Assembly (NCBI GenBank): GCA_003254905.1
Contig: QANU01068154.1
Location: forward strand, 1-64,000
Source of the DNA: Nissolia schottii
Taxonomy: Eukaryota > Streptophyta > Magnoliopsida > Fabales > Fabaceae
DNA: 64,000 nucleotides
Direction of reading: 5' to 3'
In this document: positions 1-16,261 of the stretch, one piece after another
How positions within the stretch are numbered: the first letter of the stretch is position 1
Layout: every line of letters begins with the position of its first letter
Notes under the pieces: generated by a model
The model's database searches: none
Told to the model about the DNA's origin: nothing
Seen by the model: the letters and a program-made list of their open reading frames with translations, nothing else
Position numbers and translations under genes: made by a program

Positions 1-873
1 CAGTGATTATGTCGGTTTACCCACGTTTTCGCGTCTGACGACGGTTTCTGCTACTTCCTTAGCGTTGTCTCCACTGATGATGCTTCCTAGTTCTTCTTGG
101 GCTGAATTTCTACAAGCTTTCTCTAGGGATTATGAGGGCTTTTGTGGGTTAAGGTTAGGGAGTTATGGAAGAGCTTTGTCTAGGTTTAGTGCAGGAGGTC
201 TCTAGGTCTCCGGTTTAACTGAATAACGGTTGCTTGTGTGATCGGACAGAGTTTTGGCAAGATTTTTCATTTTTCCTCCACATTTTCAGATTTAGAGGGG
301 TATTTATAGGCCATGGGACGAAATCCACTTTCCCATTTTGCCCTTGGGGGCAAAATTACCAAAATACCCTTATTTTGTCTTTTTCCTAAATGTCATTTTC
401 ATGACTTATCTACCTTTTGACTCCTTGACCACACTGGGCTGCTTCTTGGCCATGTATGTTGTTGTTTCTTGGCTGATTTTGTGGCTAAAATTTTACGGGC
501 TCCGGCAGATCAATTTTGATCAGGTTTTTGGCGTTTCCGGTCCCGGTACTCTGCGTACGGCTGTTCTAAAAATATTGTGATCACGTCTTTGTGATCCTCT
601 AATTTTTCCTAAGTAATATCTTAGGGTCATTTAGGTATTTATGAATTCTCGTCTGTAGCCGTACCTTTTACAGATACTTTAGACGCGCGGTTGTGTGCAA
701 ACGGCAGAAAGGGTTCGTTCTAGTGTCTGCAGAATTTTACGAAAACGAATAGAAATATTTCTATAGAAAATTCTTAATCGCACGGGTTCCTAATTCTACT
801 GATTTAGCCAAAAATATAAATATCTCAACAATTATCTAGTGAAATTTCGCTAAGGGGAAAACGGGATGTTACA
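1..873 (-). mobile_element. LTR retrotransposon end (partial LTR, minus strand)
   Basis: Read on the minus strand, the sequence starting at 873 begins TGTAACATCCCG, the TG-type start seen in many plant Ty3/Gypsy-like LTRs. A minus-strand TATA-like motif CCTATAAATA lies at 301-310, about 560 bases into the LTR, where a U3 promoter would sit. The DNA just right of 873 is not the purine-rich tract expected before a 3' LTR, so 873 is probably the outer edge of the 5' LTR and the element body lies off the left edge. No gag or pol is in the window. The superfamily is inferred from the terminus only; the LTR is at least 873 bp if it fills this stretch. Confidence 0.55.
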
Positions 874-1779
874 AACAACATCACCAAAAACCTCAGTATG
901 GCCAACAGCATCTCTGGAAGCCTCAGAATGGCCAACATCTCTAGAAGCCTTGGCATGGAAACTATTTGAAAGTTGGGAAGGACGGCTTATTGAGGTTGCT
1001 AATGGCAAGCTGGTTGCATTGATTAGGATCATCCCAAGTAATTGCTTGTTTAGGTTTGGGAACAACTATCAGATCAAATGTCTACGAGAAGATGCTTGTA
1101 GAGACAAGACAGAATCCATGTGAATAATGTAAAATCAAAGTGGACACTAATGTGATGAATATAAGGAATAAATATAAGGAAATCATGCCCGCAACAAAAA
1201 AATGGCAGAGGTCTGGGGAACTTCAAGCCTTGTGTGGGATGGATAAAAAGAAGACGACCTAACCAACCCATTAGACAATGTCCTGCAATTAAGCCAATCA
1301 ATAGAAATTCTCACACATGGCTTTTTTGAATGTCGCATAAAATTTTCCAAGAGAACATGCTCATACTATTGGCAAAATTAATTTTTATGGTCAAGGTGAA
1401 AGGTATTAATTGATTGAGACTTGAAATGACATTTAATATTGACTTGATGCAGAAGAACAAGAAAGACATAAAATAGATGTCTCTCCTACGCCTACAATCA
1501 CTGTCTCTCCTATGCCTACAATCACTATGGCTAAAACAATAAAAATAATAACACAACTGCTTAAAGCAATTGATAACAAGGATTAGATGTGTAAAGAATC
1601 AAGTAAAACATAAAAAATCAAAACGATGTCACTAGGCTCTGTCAGTGGAAAAAGAAAAAGAAATATCAAAGGAAATGTGAAAGGAATAAATATATTTCTG
1701 ATATAAAAAATAGAAAACCAGACTTATGTATGTGAGTACTACCAAATAATGCATCAGTAACAGCACCGACAAAAATGTG
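874..1779. other. intergenic, nothing recognised
   Basis: AT-rich DNA with only short scattered ORFs on both strands. I see no splice-supported gene and no clear repeat. A small direct duplication of a CTCTCCTAYGCCTACAATCACT unit lies at about 1480-1525. Confidence 0.5.
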
Positions 1780-2000
1780 ATTTGGAAACAAATTTTGTTG
1801 ACAACTGATCCTTGGAGGTGCTGACCAACAAGATAATGCTTCCCTCTCAACATTATCCCATGCCACTGAGTTCAAAACTCCTGAAGATCGTCATCAGCAT
1901 CCTCAAATTCTGGAAAACCATCAGGCGTAGAAAGGCATGCCTGTGGTGCTGCATCGTCTCTCTTCGGAAGCTCAGACGCACTAACTGCTCAAAAATATTA
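1780..2000 (-). pseudogene. decayed coding-like fragment, minus strand
   Basis: On the minus strand one frame reads an acidic, codon-like stretch containing ELPKRDDAAPQACLSTPDG and then FEDADDDLQEF before a stop near 1875. Directly downstream another frame continues with NSVAWDNVEREALSCWSAPP to about 1740. The change of frame at the stop looks like a one-base shift within an old exon. I do not recognise the gene with confidence. There are no flanking exons and the right side runs into a transposon fragment. Base composition is richer in GC than the surroundings. It could instead be chance ORFs. Confidence 0.3.
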
Positions 2001-2009
2001 TATATTTTG

Positions 2010-2240
2010 TATGTTGAATTTGCCAATCTTGTTGGCGATTTTAGTGAAAATTAGGGTTTTTTGGTTGCACTGAATTCGCCTGAATTGTTGGCGAATCCTG
2101 CGTGGCATGCCACGTGGCGCGGATGCCACATCAGCCTAAACCGTTGTAGTTTGGGAAATAGTTTAAAAATGAGGATAATTTGGAAATTGTTTGAACAGTA
2201 AAGGCAATTTTTACCTGCCAAACCGATCTTACTTCCATCA
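2010..2240 (+). mobile_element. fragment of a TTGGCGAA-motif inverted-repeat transposon
   Basis: The stretch holds TTGGCGA motifs and a GGATGCCACATCAGCC segment followed by TTTGGGAAATAGTTTAAAAAT. These match in order, with changes, the right-hand end of the large element at 48224-49576 (ATGCCACGTCAGTC, then GTTTTGTTAAACGTTTGG). Only one end is clear, so it is probably a truncated copy. Confidence 0.5.
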
Positions 2241-2468
2241 TTTTTTGCATAGTTCATTTTCCACAATGAACCATGTCAGGCTTGACATTGACAACGAATT
2301 CGTTGTTCCCACAAACCAAGCATAACATTATCTATTCACAAGTTCGGTTAAAAAATTAATTGTCATTGTAACAGGAGAAAGGAAAAAAAGGCTGAGGGAA
2401 TGTTAAAAAAGGGTTTTGTAGTGTGCAATGATAAATGAAAACAAGAAAAGGATTAACACAGTACACTT

Positions 2469-3250
2469 GGGTGAAAATAGGTGAGACAACTTGTCAAGAG
2501 TTTTTTATTTGACTCATTTAAAGTCTAACTCAATTTAATCCATTTAATAAATATGTCCGATCAAAAATTTTAATTTTTTTTAGCTAAATAGGTAAGACCT
2601 CAAGCAATAAAATGTCTATTAACTTTAACGAGTCGATCTATTTATATAAATATATATTTTTCTATTCTTGAATAAAAATTAAAGCAATATTGTCCTAGTT
2701 TTATAATGTGACCTAATCTTGAATAGAAAAATAACATGACATAATTATGTTCAAAATATTTTTACTTTTCATTCATTTTATTCTCTTAAAAATATAGTTA
2801 GGTCATTTTCTTTAACTCTTCATCTCCTTATCTTTGTCTCAGATCTTGGCAGCTAATGTTTCATCTTTTCATATTTTTCTTGTTACATCACTCAAATCGT
2901 TATAGAGTGGTATTCTTTCTCAGTTATTGGTATAATTCATCTTATTTCATGTTTATTTTTGTTGTGTTAAACTTAAATGAATGAAAAATATTATTTATTG
3001 TTAATGACTTAACTAGATATCTTATATATTATATATAGTTTCAACGACAAACAACATTTAAAATTTTCATTTTTTTAAAGTAGACTTGTAAATAGTCTTT
3101 CAAGTCAATTCATGTTTTTAAAAATATCAAAACGAACCTTGTAAAGAAAATATATGAAAGGTAATAAGTTAAGGCTTGGATGGAATAATTTAAAAGCATA
3201 TCAAAATTACTTAAACCAAAGTCTAACTCTACCCAACCTATTTTCACCCA
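2469..3250. mobile_element. possible non-autonomous DNA transposon
   Basis: TGGGTGAAAATAGGT near 2468 is mirrored by ACCTATTTTCACCCA at about 3236-3250, and a GTCTAACTC segment is also repeated in inverted orientation just inside the ends. The interior is AT-rich and non-coding. Flanking 8-base sequences are only partly alike, so target duplication is not proven. A hAT-type assignment is inference. Confidence 0.4.
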
Positions 3251-4600
3251 TGACCACATTCAAGTCATCAATATTATATTTTTAATTTTTATGGCTATTT
3301 ACTTAGAGAAAAAATTTCCAGTCATCAAAATTTCACTAAACACACAAACATAACATTTTCTAATGTAAATTTTATACTTTCATTTCAAATAAAATAAACC
3401 AATTAAAACACAAGTTATTTCTATTACTTACAATAATTAGCTATTACTCCATTTTTTACTCTCACGGTTAACAAAATTATTTACTACACAAAAAGCACTT
3501 ATCTGGCATACACATGCATAATAAAAGTGAAGGGTTTTTTTACAAAACTTAGATTAAATTCCTTATATTGATTACATCAATTTTTTTTTTCAAATAAATT
3601 TATGTAAATATTTTTTTAAAAGCAAGTAATTTAAAAATAAAAATATGTACTAATTCCAAGAAAAATATATACATATCATTGTTTGATTAGACTATACAAT
3701 ATTTTTTCATTCTTATAAGAGAAGATTGAATCTCTAACTTTATGGTTAAAATGGATGCATTTTTTTATACTTTAAAAATCATTTCAATAAGATTTTAACT
3801 TAATATCTCAGGTATATTACTTAAACTTTTTACCATTAGATGAATGTTCGCTTAGTTAAAAATGGATGAATCCTATTGACTTGGTTAAAACTGGTTAAAA
3901 TGGACGTATAAAACTTCTTCTACATTTTTTTCCAAAAATAAATGCATAACAAAAGTTAATCCTTTACCACTGTTGGGCTTTTCGTTTCAAATGTGATTTT
4001 ATTGGGTTTCTTTTATTTACGGGCCAGGAGGCCTTTTGAAATGCCCAATTGTTAGATGCAGGCTTATATTGTAAGTCTAAAGGGGTAAAATGGGGGAGGC
4101 ACGGTAGTCCTGTAAATTTGAAGTCATTACTTGCTATATTTTGCTACATCCATTTTAAACTATTTATCCACATTTTAATTTTAATATTTTTTTTAGATAT
4201 TTTTAAATAGTTTTTACTTACTATTTTTTATATATTTGATATATCCATCATTATTTATTTATTTTTTAACGCATTCTTATTAAATAAACTCATTCTCATG
4301 CTCCATCCATTTTAAATAACTCTAACCGTCTACTATAAATAAAGATAATTAGATAAAATACTATAGATTTTTTTTACTTTCACATTTTCTTTAGTACTCA
4401 ACAATATTCAAGGACACTAGTACCATAACATCTAAAGATTTTAACAAATGTCTCCTTAAATTATTTATTATTTTAAATTTGTGAATAAATTACAGCTATT
4501 TAAACACAAGAAGGTAACAGTACTTAAGTACTAAAAGAAGAATCAGTATTTGAGTGAATTATTAAAATCGCAAAAACATCTAACGAAATTACAATTGAAC
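3251..4600. other. AT-rich intergenic DNA
   Basis: Very AT-rich, with no ORF of note and no clear repeat structure. It forms the distal upstream region of BiP copy 1. Confidence 0.5.
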
Positions 4601-4730
4601 CCTTACACAAACGGAGAAGAGAGTTTCAAATCAGACGGTTGACACGTTGAATTCTCAAAGATAAACGGCAGAGAAGTTCCCAACGCCAGGACGAATCTGA
4701 TTGGCTGGGACAAACGTTCCTCGAATTATA

Positions 4731-4746
4731 ATTGGTCCACGTCATC
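4731..4746 (+). promoter_or_regulatory. unfolded-protein-response element (P-UPRE / ERSE-II), BiP copy 1
   Basis: ATTGGTCCACGTCATC matches exactly the plant UPR element described for BiP promoters, and contains the ERSE-II form ATTGG-N-CCACG. It lies about 240 bases before the BiP start codon. Known role: binding of ER-stress bZIP factors (bZIP60/bZIP28 type) with NF-Y. The same 16 bases occur before BiP copy 2. A further ATTGG (CCAAT box) is at about 4700. Confidence 0.85.
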
Positions 4747-4986
4747 GCGAATGACATGTCCGAGCGTAATTGCTTCCCGTTAACAAGGTACCGGGTTTCG
4801 GTAGAGTCGGACCGGGAACGTCCGTGACCAATTTATTAAAGAGGCTCGGCGCATCACGCGCCATCTCGAAAAACCAAAAACCGAAAACCAAGTCCCGAAA
4901 CAAAAAAGCACTGACACCATTTCTGAATCGTAACCGTGAACTCGGACAAGAAGAAGAAGTGTTTGTGAGAGAGAGAAGAGACAGCC

Positions 4987-8368
<3,382 letters not shown>

Positions 8369-9710
8369 AGATGTTTCCGCAGATTGACTGCTGCAAACGC
8401 AGGAAGCTAGATACAAATGACAAGAAGTAGGTTAGGCGGAGTCTGTTTATTTTTCTGAAAGGTGGGAATTGTAGAAGAATTTTCCCTGCACTTGCTTTTT
8501 GGTGGCCAAGATACTTGCAAAATTACTTGTACTTGCATAATTAATTGCACGTCCTTTTTTTTTTTTTTGGTTAGTTTTACAAACCAAACGTATTCGCGTC
8601 TTTTTTTTTTTTTGGTTAGTTTTACGAACAAAACGTATTCGCATCCTTAGCACTGGGGAGGTACGGTTGGGACTTGGATGTAGTTGTTGCTCGACATACC
8701 TAACTTTATAATCCTCTAGAATATCGATTTTCACTTGCTGCTTTAAGCACTTTAAAAGGGTTAGGCTCGATTTCGGTCAATTGCCTCTATATGTGATGAT
8801 TTATATCATATTGGTCTTGCCATTGAAATCGCACGACCGTGCCAAGGTTTAGCTGAAAGTTTCGGTAGTAAATTTGATTTCTTTAAAGGTGAGCTTAGGG
8901 TTTATATTATTAGATCATAAAGTAGAATTTACCCGTACCTTATGATTTACGGGTGAATGTTCTCGTGTTCCTTACTTTGGAGGAAACTTTTTCCTCTACT
9001 CATGTTACGTGATTTGTTAGTTGCATTTATTAATAACATTTGTTAGACTAAATAATATTCAGCCATAATTAACTAAAACCTATCAAAAATTAAGTTTGCA
9101 AGTCTAATCTAGACACGAGACCCTACCAGCAGTTGTTCTTCTCCATGGTTTAAACCTGCATCTTTTTTCTAATAGTGCAACTTACTCATCATCACACCCA
9201 AACTAACCCTTGATGGTAGGCTTGAATTCAATTTTATATTTTAATCAGTTTAATTAAACTTGGAATGTAGGTTAAAATGTACGAACCCTTTTATTTTGGT
9301 ACTGGGGAGGGTACCAACCTTTTCGGTACGTGCAATACATGATTGATTGGTAATTTAAGTTACATTCTTTCGCAGATAAACAATAAGCTGAGATGAAGAA
9401 AGGTTGAATGAATTTCATTACCCAGGTTAAAGGATGAAGAGTAATGATACACAGCATTTCTATTACAGAAATCCTAGAAACACGAATGAATGAATGAGTG
9501 GCTGAAAACTTTTCATTTATTAATTTAATATAACCTAAAATTTCTGAGCTACTCATTCGATCTCTGTAAAGAATCTGTTCGAAAAAACTGCACAGTAATA
9601 AGTTTAAAAAGATGAAATCTATATGCTTGGACCAGATTTCTATTTGCAGTATTGCATATGCAGATCTACACTTTATTTCATTTGTCTTATTCGTGGAGTG
9701 GTTGTTTTAA
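8369..9710. other. convergent intergenic region, BiP copy 1 and NAD synthetase 3' ends
   Basis: Contains the 3' UTR of BiP copy 1 (to roughly 8700) and the 3' UTR of the minus-strand NAD synthetase gene. Apart from the tandem repeat at 8550-8641 I see no gene or mobile element. Confidence 0.6.
8550..8641 (+). repeat. two-copy tandem repeat in BiP copy 1 3' UTR
   Basis: Two units of about 46 bases, 8550-8596 and 8597-8641. Each has CGTC, a T-run of about 13-15, GGTTAGTTTTAC and AAACGTATTCG. The T-run length differs and there are a few substitutions. BiP copy 2 has no matching repeat after its stop codon. Confidence 0.8.
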
Positions 9711-12700
9711 TTAGAATCCCACATTGGGGTTGCCTGAACCTGCTGCAGCAACTCCCATCCCACCAACACCATCTGATGCAGCTGCAACTGTCTCATGGTT
9801 TCCCGATTCTTGAACAATATCTTTAACATCCAACTCACTCACAAGTTCATCAATTTTTCGAAACTGGTAAGGCCACCTTACATTGTAGAGAAACTGGCGG
9901 AGATCGAACCTATTATCCTCAGGTGAATAACTCTGCAAGTTGAGTGAGAGATTGTAAACTTCCATTACCAGCAAAATTATAAGAGATAAGGGGGCATCTC
10001 CAGCAGAATACAACTGACTCAAATCACAAGTAACTACATACCTCAGCGTGATAGGAAGGTGTCAAGACAGTCATTTTGTGCCGATTGATTGAATAATACT
10101 TGAAGAAGTGTTTTACTTTTTCAGCCACCTGTGATGGAGTTAATCTTCCACCCCATCTGTAGCATAGATTCTGCACCAGTAAATTACAAAAATCATCGGT
10201 TATGGCCGAACTATGAAATGGACTACACCTTCAGAGATCTTTCAAACGACTTGCAAGCATAATAGCCAAAGTATCTTCTCTAGGCTTTATCTTTCATTAG
10301 CTTTTGCTATTCCACATATTTCTGGGCCAATAATTCAGATGAAAAAATACAACTGGAAAACAAGTGAAAGGTTAAAGAAGATATAAATAAGACAGGATGG
10401 AGAGACGAGATATACCTGAAACATTGAAACTGGACCACATCGGAAAATTTTCCGTAGTCTTCCATAGACTGATAGTTCTTCATAAGTCATTCCCATATCA
10501 ACTTCATCAAGCTGTTCAACCAAGACTACGGTATTTGATTACATATTTCTAAAACTTGAATTATAGAAACAATTATTAATGCATACAGAATTACATATAA
10601 AACCTAGTGCAGAAAGAAGAGAAAAACATACAAAAGTCAAAATACCCAACAAGCAGAAACTAATAGAGCACTGCTGTAGGGAGAGTAAATGAATAAATAC
10701 TAGTTCCTGGGCTTCACTTAAAACATTTGAATACAAAAATAAACATATAACAAAGTTAAGCGTCCACACTCCACACAAAAAGATTGCCTGCAAGCATCTG
10801 GATAAGAAGTTCAATAGCAAGAGAAAAATGGCAATAATTTAACCTGCCCAATTCCATCCAGCTTGGGGCAGAAAAATGTAGTTATGCTGCTGATGGGCAT
10901 TTAAGGTGTAACAGAACCCTCAGTAAGATTGAATTTCCAGCTCTTACATTTTCGTAGGATTAAGTTCATTGTTAGACTCGACACCAATTGCTTTTAATTG
11001 GATGCGCACAATGAATAAACCAAGGTCGTTTTTCTCTAAACATATTGTTTCAAAGCTTTTTGTTTATTAAAACTAACTAGGATTTATTGATCTGAGGACT
11101 TCTCTTTCCTCGCTTCAAGGCAGTTCTCAGATTCAAGTGCACTGGGAGCAAAAGTCCCCCTGGTAATAGGCCTTAATATTCCTTTATAAATGAAATTTTA
11201 CGAACATTAAAAGAAAACTTCCCTACATCTTTTTCCTTTGCGTGTTACCTCATTTACTTTTTTCCAAGTATTATGCCTTGCGCTTGCAGTTCCTTATTTT
11301 CTGACGAACTGTTTATGGTGTTTACCAATATTTATGACAACTTCCGAAGACTGTTCCTCTTGGATTTTCATCTTCTCTCATTTTCCCCCAGTTTACCAAG
11401 GATCTTTTATTCATGAGTATTAGTCACTGAAATTTTCTGGTTTTCTACTGTATTATGAGATTCAAGATATGTACACCATATTTCTGGAGGGAAAAACAAT
11501 TATTTAGCAATCAATGGCTCTAGATAAAGTCAAGAGATTTTCACAAGGCCACTATCAGCTGACATCTAAGCTCTCACTCCTGTTAAATTGTCTTCGTCTA
11601 GGTAGCGACAATTACATTTTGGTGCGTCAAAATAGATAATGAATTAAAAACTCCATATTTTCATGCACATAACACCTCAGCATACCCACTTAGACAAATA
11701 TCCCACATAAGCCAACACACCAAATATGCTATTATATTTATATGCATTTGCAATTAAAAAATGCAACTGAAAGGGCTCATCAAGAGATGAACCAGTACTG
11801 GAAGGTGTAACAGAAGAGTATTACCTGACTGTAATTAGAGCGTATAGGCTCCAGTTCAGCTGTAGGCGGAGCTGCTTCCACATCTGCCAAAGATGAGTAG
11901 CCAAGATGGACAGCAGCCCATCGCAGAAATGTCCGAAGGTCCTGCTTACTTATACTACCAATAGGATTTATATCTGCTGAGCTGCAATCATACTGTAAGA
12001 AGAGATAAACCTCGGTAACTAAGGTGTAATGGACCACAAACATACATGAGAGACTATAGAAAATAACTGAAAAACTGAAGAAAGATGTAATCCAAAGACG
12101 GTAGAGAAACCTTTGTCAAGTAACCGCGTAACCCTTCATCCACATTGGAGCTACCCAAAACAAGATAAAACCCTGGTTTGTTATGAACCCAAGGCAAAAG
12201 GGACGCTAACATAAAAGCTAGCACCATTCTGATTCGAGCTTGTATGTTCTGCAAGCTTAGATTCTCAATGTTAGATCCACCATCTACCTGTAGAAACAAA
12301 AACATATAAAAATAAATAAATATTTGAGGCCTATAATGTTATAGAAACATAAACATATAACATGCTTCCAATCTTTAGTCAGGAAAAAACGTTAGATTCC
12401 CCATAACAAAACTACACAGTTATTACCAGTCTGATCAAACTAGTAGCTAGATCCTGGTATGGATATCTATGTATAACTTTATTTAGAATTGAAACACTAT
12501 TAATTCTTTATCACAATATCAACATACTCCTTGGCAAAAACCCAAGTGCACGAAAACATCATACATTATGGGGTTTTAGTACTTGTCATTTATGATTGAA
12601 ATAATTCACGCTTTCATGCTTCATTTACCTTATAGCATGGTCGCTTTCCTGTAAGTGTTTGGAACAATGACAAAAATGCAGATACAACAGCATCAATGGA

Positions 12701-15700
12701 AAGATCAAGGTGCCATGAACCAATTTCATCAGCCAGCACCTTGGCCCGTGACCTTGTCATTTCCGAACTGCAAGGAGAAATTTTTTTTAGTGCACCATAA
12801 TATCTGATAATAGTATTCTTTAGTTGACTTCGAGTACCACACTTGAATGTGTGCCATTCTGCTCAAACATAAACTGATTTTCTCAGCATAAAAATTAAGA
12901 AACAAATCCTGGCATTCAAGGATTCAGCTAATTTCTTTGGGCTTCAAATATCTATGCTTTACTGCACGATAGTGCAACCATTCTGATTGCTAGAAGTTCC
13001 CAAAAACACCCCCGCAAGTCTCAACCTTATAAGATCATATAGGATTTAACAAGTATTAACATATAGCATTGTTCAGCACCATAATTATATAAACTATTTA
13101 AAACAAAATGAAATAAAAGATAATAGTATCAAAACAATAAATAATGGCAAGGAAATAAAAAATCAGAGGGAGACCACTCGTTAAAAAAATATTAATGATT
13201 GTGTGTAGATATAGCAGATAGATACTACGTGATATGCAACCAAAGATTGTAAAATGCTGAAACATGAAATTTATTGATTAATACCTGTTTTCAGATCCCA
13301 TAAACACAGTATAGAATATTCGTTTAGCAAATTCTCTGCTGTCCGTAGGATATTGTCCATCTTTGTAGTTTCCTATTCGTATTGCATCAGCTTTAACTTG
13401 TTCATCCCCATTTGCAATTTCTGCAGGCAAATATGAATCATTGACCAATGATATATGAAGTACAAGGTTTGGGCTGTTTTTTCCACCTCTGCCGCATTTT
13501 TAAAAAAAATGTAAAAGAAAAGATATAGCCCGTCTCAATTTTACTATTGGACATGATTTTATACTTTAGTTTCTAGTGAAAGAAGTTGAACACTCTGAAC
13601 AAAGAAAAAGACACTACATCATATAGTTATATATTCAAGCAATTTTGTAGGACTTCTCTGCAAGTCCACTTCTACAAGTAATTCAGTTGTCAGTTATTTA
13701 TATTTCACCTCTTTTACTACCCTTCCCTATTGTCATTTTATAGATGTATGTAGCTTCCAAATGCTGCCACATGTTGAGTGGAAATAGAAACTTTAAAGGA
13801 ATACCAGAATTTAACAGCACTTGCCATCACATGCAAACGCACCTTTCACAACCAGCTGGCACATGCACCCAACAATTGCAGCAACAGATGAACTGTCTGC
13901 TCCACCAGAAAGAGGAAGCAGAAAACCAGATGCTCCACTTCTTCTTAAGTAGTCCCATAACCAGCAACCAGGTCCAAATGCTATTTCTTCCTCAGGAGAG
14001 TGATACTTGATCTGTAAAGCATCATGTTCAATTTAGCAACTTGGCTACCTGAATGATTGCAGCACTAATGTAGTGACATTATCTAAAATTTGCAACTCAA
14101 AATGACAACAACAAACAAACCTTGAGTGGAATGGAAAGGCGGATTTTAAGATTAAAAGGCACACAGATACTGTATGGTACTTCCACTGAAGGAACCTTGG
14201 TTTTACAGCTTGCTTGCTCTTGAAAGCTACTTACAGATCCTCTAAGGCTTGCCACCTACCAATAGACAAATGGTAAGGAATCCAATGTAATTGATAGTCA
14301 AAATGCCCTTGCATGCATTAATTCATGCAAAACATACCACATCTAGATCTATCTGAGCAACCACAACCTCAACATCCTTTAAAGAAAATTGTGAACCTTG
14401 TGCAACAAGGTCTCCATTTACCACGACACAAGCACAGCCATCTGTTACAAATAAATGAGACGATAAAAAAATTTAGCAAATGAGAAAAGCCTACAAAAGG
14501 CAAATCTCCATAAGTTAAAAAATAAGCTAAATGAAAATTAAAATGTTCAAAAATGTTTATACACTAACTTCTAAAAATTTGAAGATATTCCATTCTCCAG
14601 AATATGCTTTAGACACAAATTTCAAAGAACAAACACCAATCTATTAAGAGAAACTTATTCTACCAAAGTAGAGGCGACCACCATCGCATCCTTGATGATT
14701 GCTATACATGTATACCCCTCCACGGGTATGAGTGGCACCTATGAAAGCCCGGAGACGAACATCAAGCTTTCTAAGTTGGTGGTGACTTCCACTGGCATTC
14801 ATAAATACTTCAACCCCATTCAATGCAAGCTCAGAATGAGGGGGAGATGGAGTAAAAAGCTCTTCACAAACTTCAGCCGCAATAGCTCTAAGAAGGGGAA
14901 AAGGCTATATATTTAGCTATTGGTAAACATCTGACTAGAAGTTGGAAGGACAATAAATAAATTAAACACAACACATGCATGCGCGCAAGCACGCACACAA
15001 TAGTTGTAACACTTAACATGCATATAAAAGCATATAGGTGTATGAAAAAAAGGGCGTTGATGTTAACAGCATGATTGCGGCATGGATACAATGCTGGTGG
15101 ATATGCCAATAGCCAACTTTAAAAGGCAAGATTATAGTAATTGTAAGGTAAGTAAAAACATAATAGAAAAGATGAAAAAACCTATACCCTATTAACCTCG
15201 GAGTCTAGCATTAGCAAATGGCTCACCTTAACTTCAAAATCATATGTGCAATTTTATTGGATGTGGAAATAACACAGCTTTTAAATAACAACTAAATTAA
15301 TGGATTGTTTAACTACATAGCTCTTGATTTTGTAACTTACGTGTCTTGGAACTTGACGAATCCATAACCAAAGGGAACTGATTTCTGGCCTAGTGCCTCG
15401 GATATCTCACTGGGAAGCTGAAAATCCACAAGCTGATCCCTCTGCTTCCACGCCGTGAACCACCGGAGTTCTCTATAATTACCATCGTTAGCGAGCCACA
15501 TCTTCGGGCGTATCATGATAATCTTGCGATTGAAACACAGAACCTGGCAATTGTAGCGCTCCGCGTCTTTGATAATTGGCATGCCAATGCTACACACTAT
15601 GCCGTCAGTCCAATCACCGACTAAGATCTCTTTCAAGCACTCCCATCTGCAACCAAAACCAATTCCAACTTCGCTCATGACCACACTTCACAGTGAAAAT

Positions 15701-15951
15701 CAAATCATTTCTTCATATATTCAAAATATATAAATTAATAAAAACAAAAGCGGTTACGCGTGGTTAACGGTGTCGAGCTCCAAGAAGTGGTCCTCGCAGC
15801 CGTAACCGGTGATCTCGAGCTCAGGTCCGAGCCGAATGACGGCGCCGGATTGTTTAGCGACGGCTATGGAATCTTTGATTTGCTTGGTGTTGCAATCGAA
15901 GTCCATAGCCCATTGGTTGAGATTGCAAGTGGCCACCTTCAACAGCCTCAT
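9711..15951 (-). CDS. NADS: glutamine-dependent NAD+ synthetase
   Basis: Thirteen exons in minus-strand order: 15758-15951, 15341-15646, 14664-14887, 14338-14441, 14121-14255, 13843-14011, 13285-13420, 12629-12767, 12111-12287, 11825-11992, 10416-10511, 10042-10170, 9711-9932. They total 2199 bases (732 aa), the normal plant length. Residues 1-275 form the nitrilase-like glutaminase domain. By family knowledge its triad is Glu in PELEITGYG (about 44-46), Lys113 in IRPKM and Cys174 in EVCEELF. The synthetase domain starts near 320 and has the PP-loop LSGGADSS (about 355-362) plus conserved [15 protein letters not shown] and [16 protein letters not shown]. Known reaction: last step of NAD biosynthesis, amidating nicotinate adenine dinucleotide with glutamine and ATP, in the cytosol. 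It ends in a Gly/Ala-rich tail. All key residues are present, so it is probably functional. It lies between the two BiP genes in the opposite orientation. Confidence 0.95.
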
Positions 15952-16261
15952 CCTTGGAACAGATGCAGAAATTTGTGTTTACTCTGAGAAATTGAATGTG
16001 GCAAATTTATAAAAGTTGGCGTTGTTGTATGGTTGGCATGGGAGAGGGGTGGGGGGTTTATGTATTGTGTTAGTGTTTCGAGGTTAGCTTTGAATTTACG
16101 AAGTTTCGATGGAAAAACACGAATGTGAATAAAGCTTTGACTGACTCCCGGACCCTTGGACGGGTTGGGGTATTGTCCTTTCGGCACGTATTCAACACTT
16201 GATGCGTGTTATGCTAGATGAAAAATAAAATGATTCTCGAACGTAATAAAAAGTGTAAGAT
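15952..16261 (-). promoter_or_regulatory. NAD synthetase 5' UTR and upstream region
   Basis: This is all the DNA between the NAD synthetase start codon and the inverted-repeat transposon at 16262, so the proximal promoter is at most about 310 bases before transposon sequence begins. A minus-strand CT/CA-rich stretch lies at about 16020-16080. No single element stands out. Confidence 0.4.
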
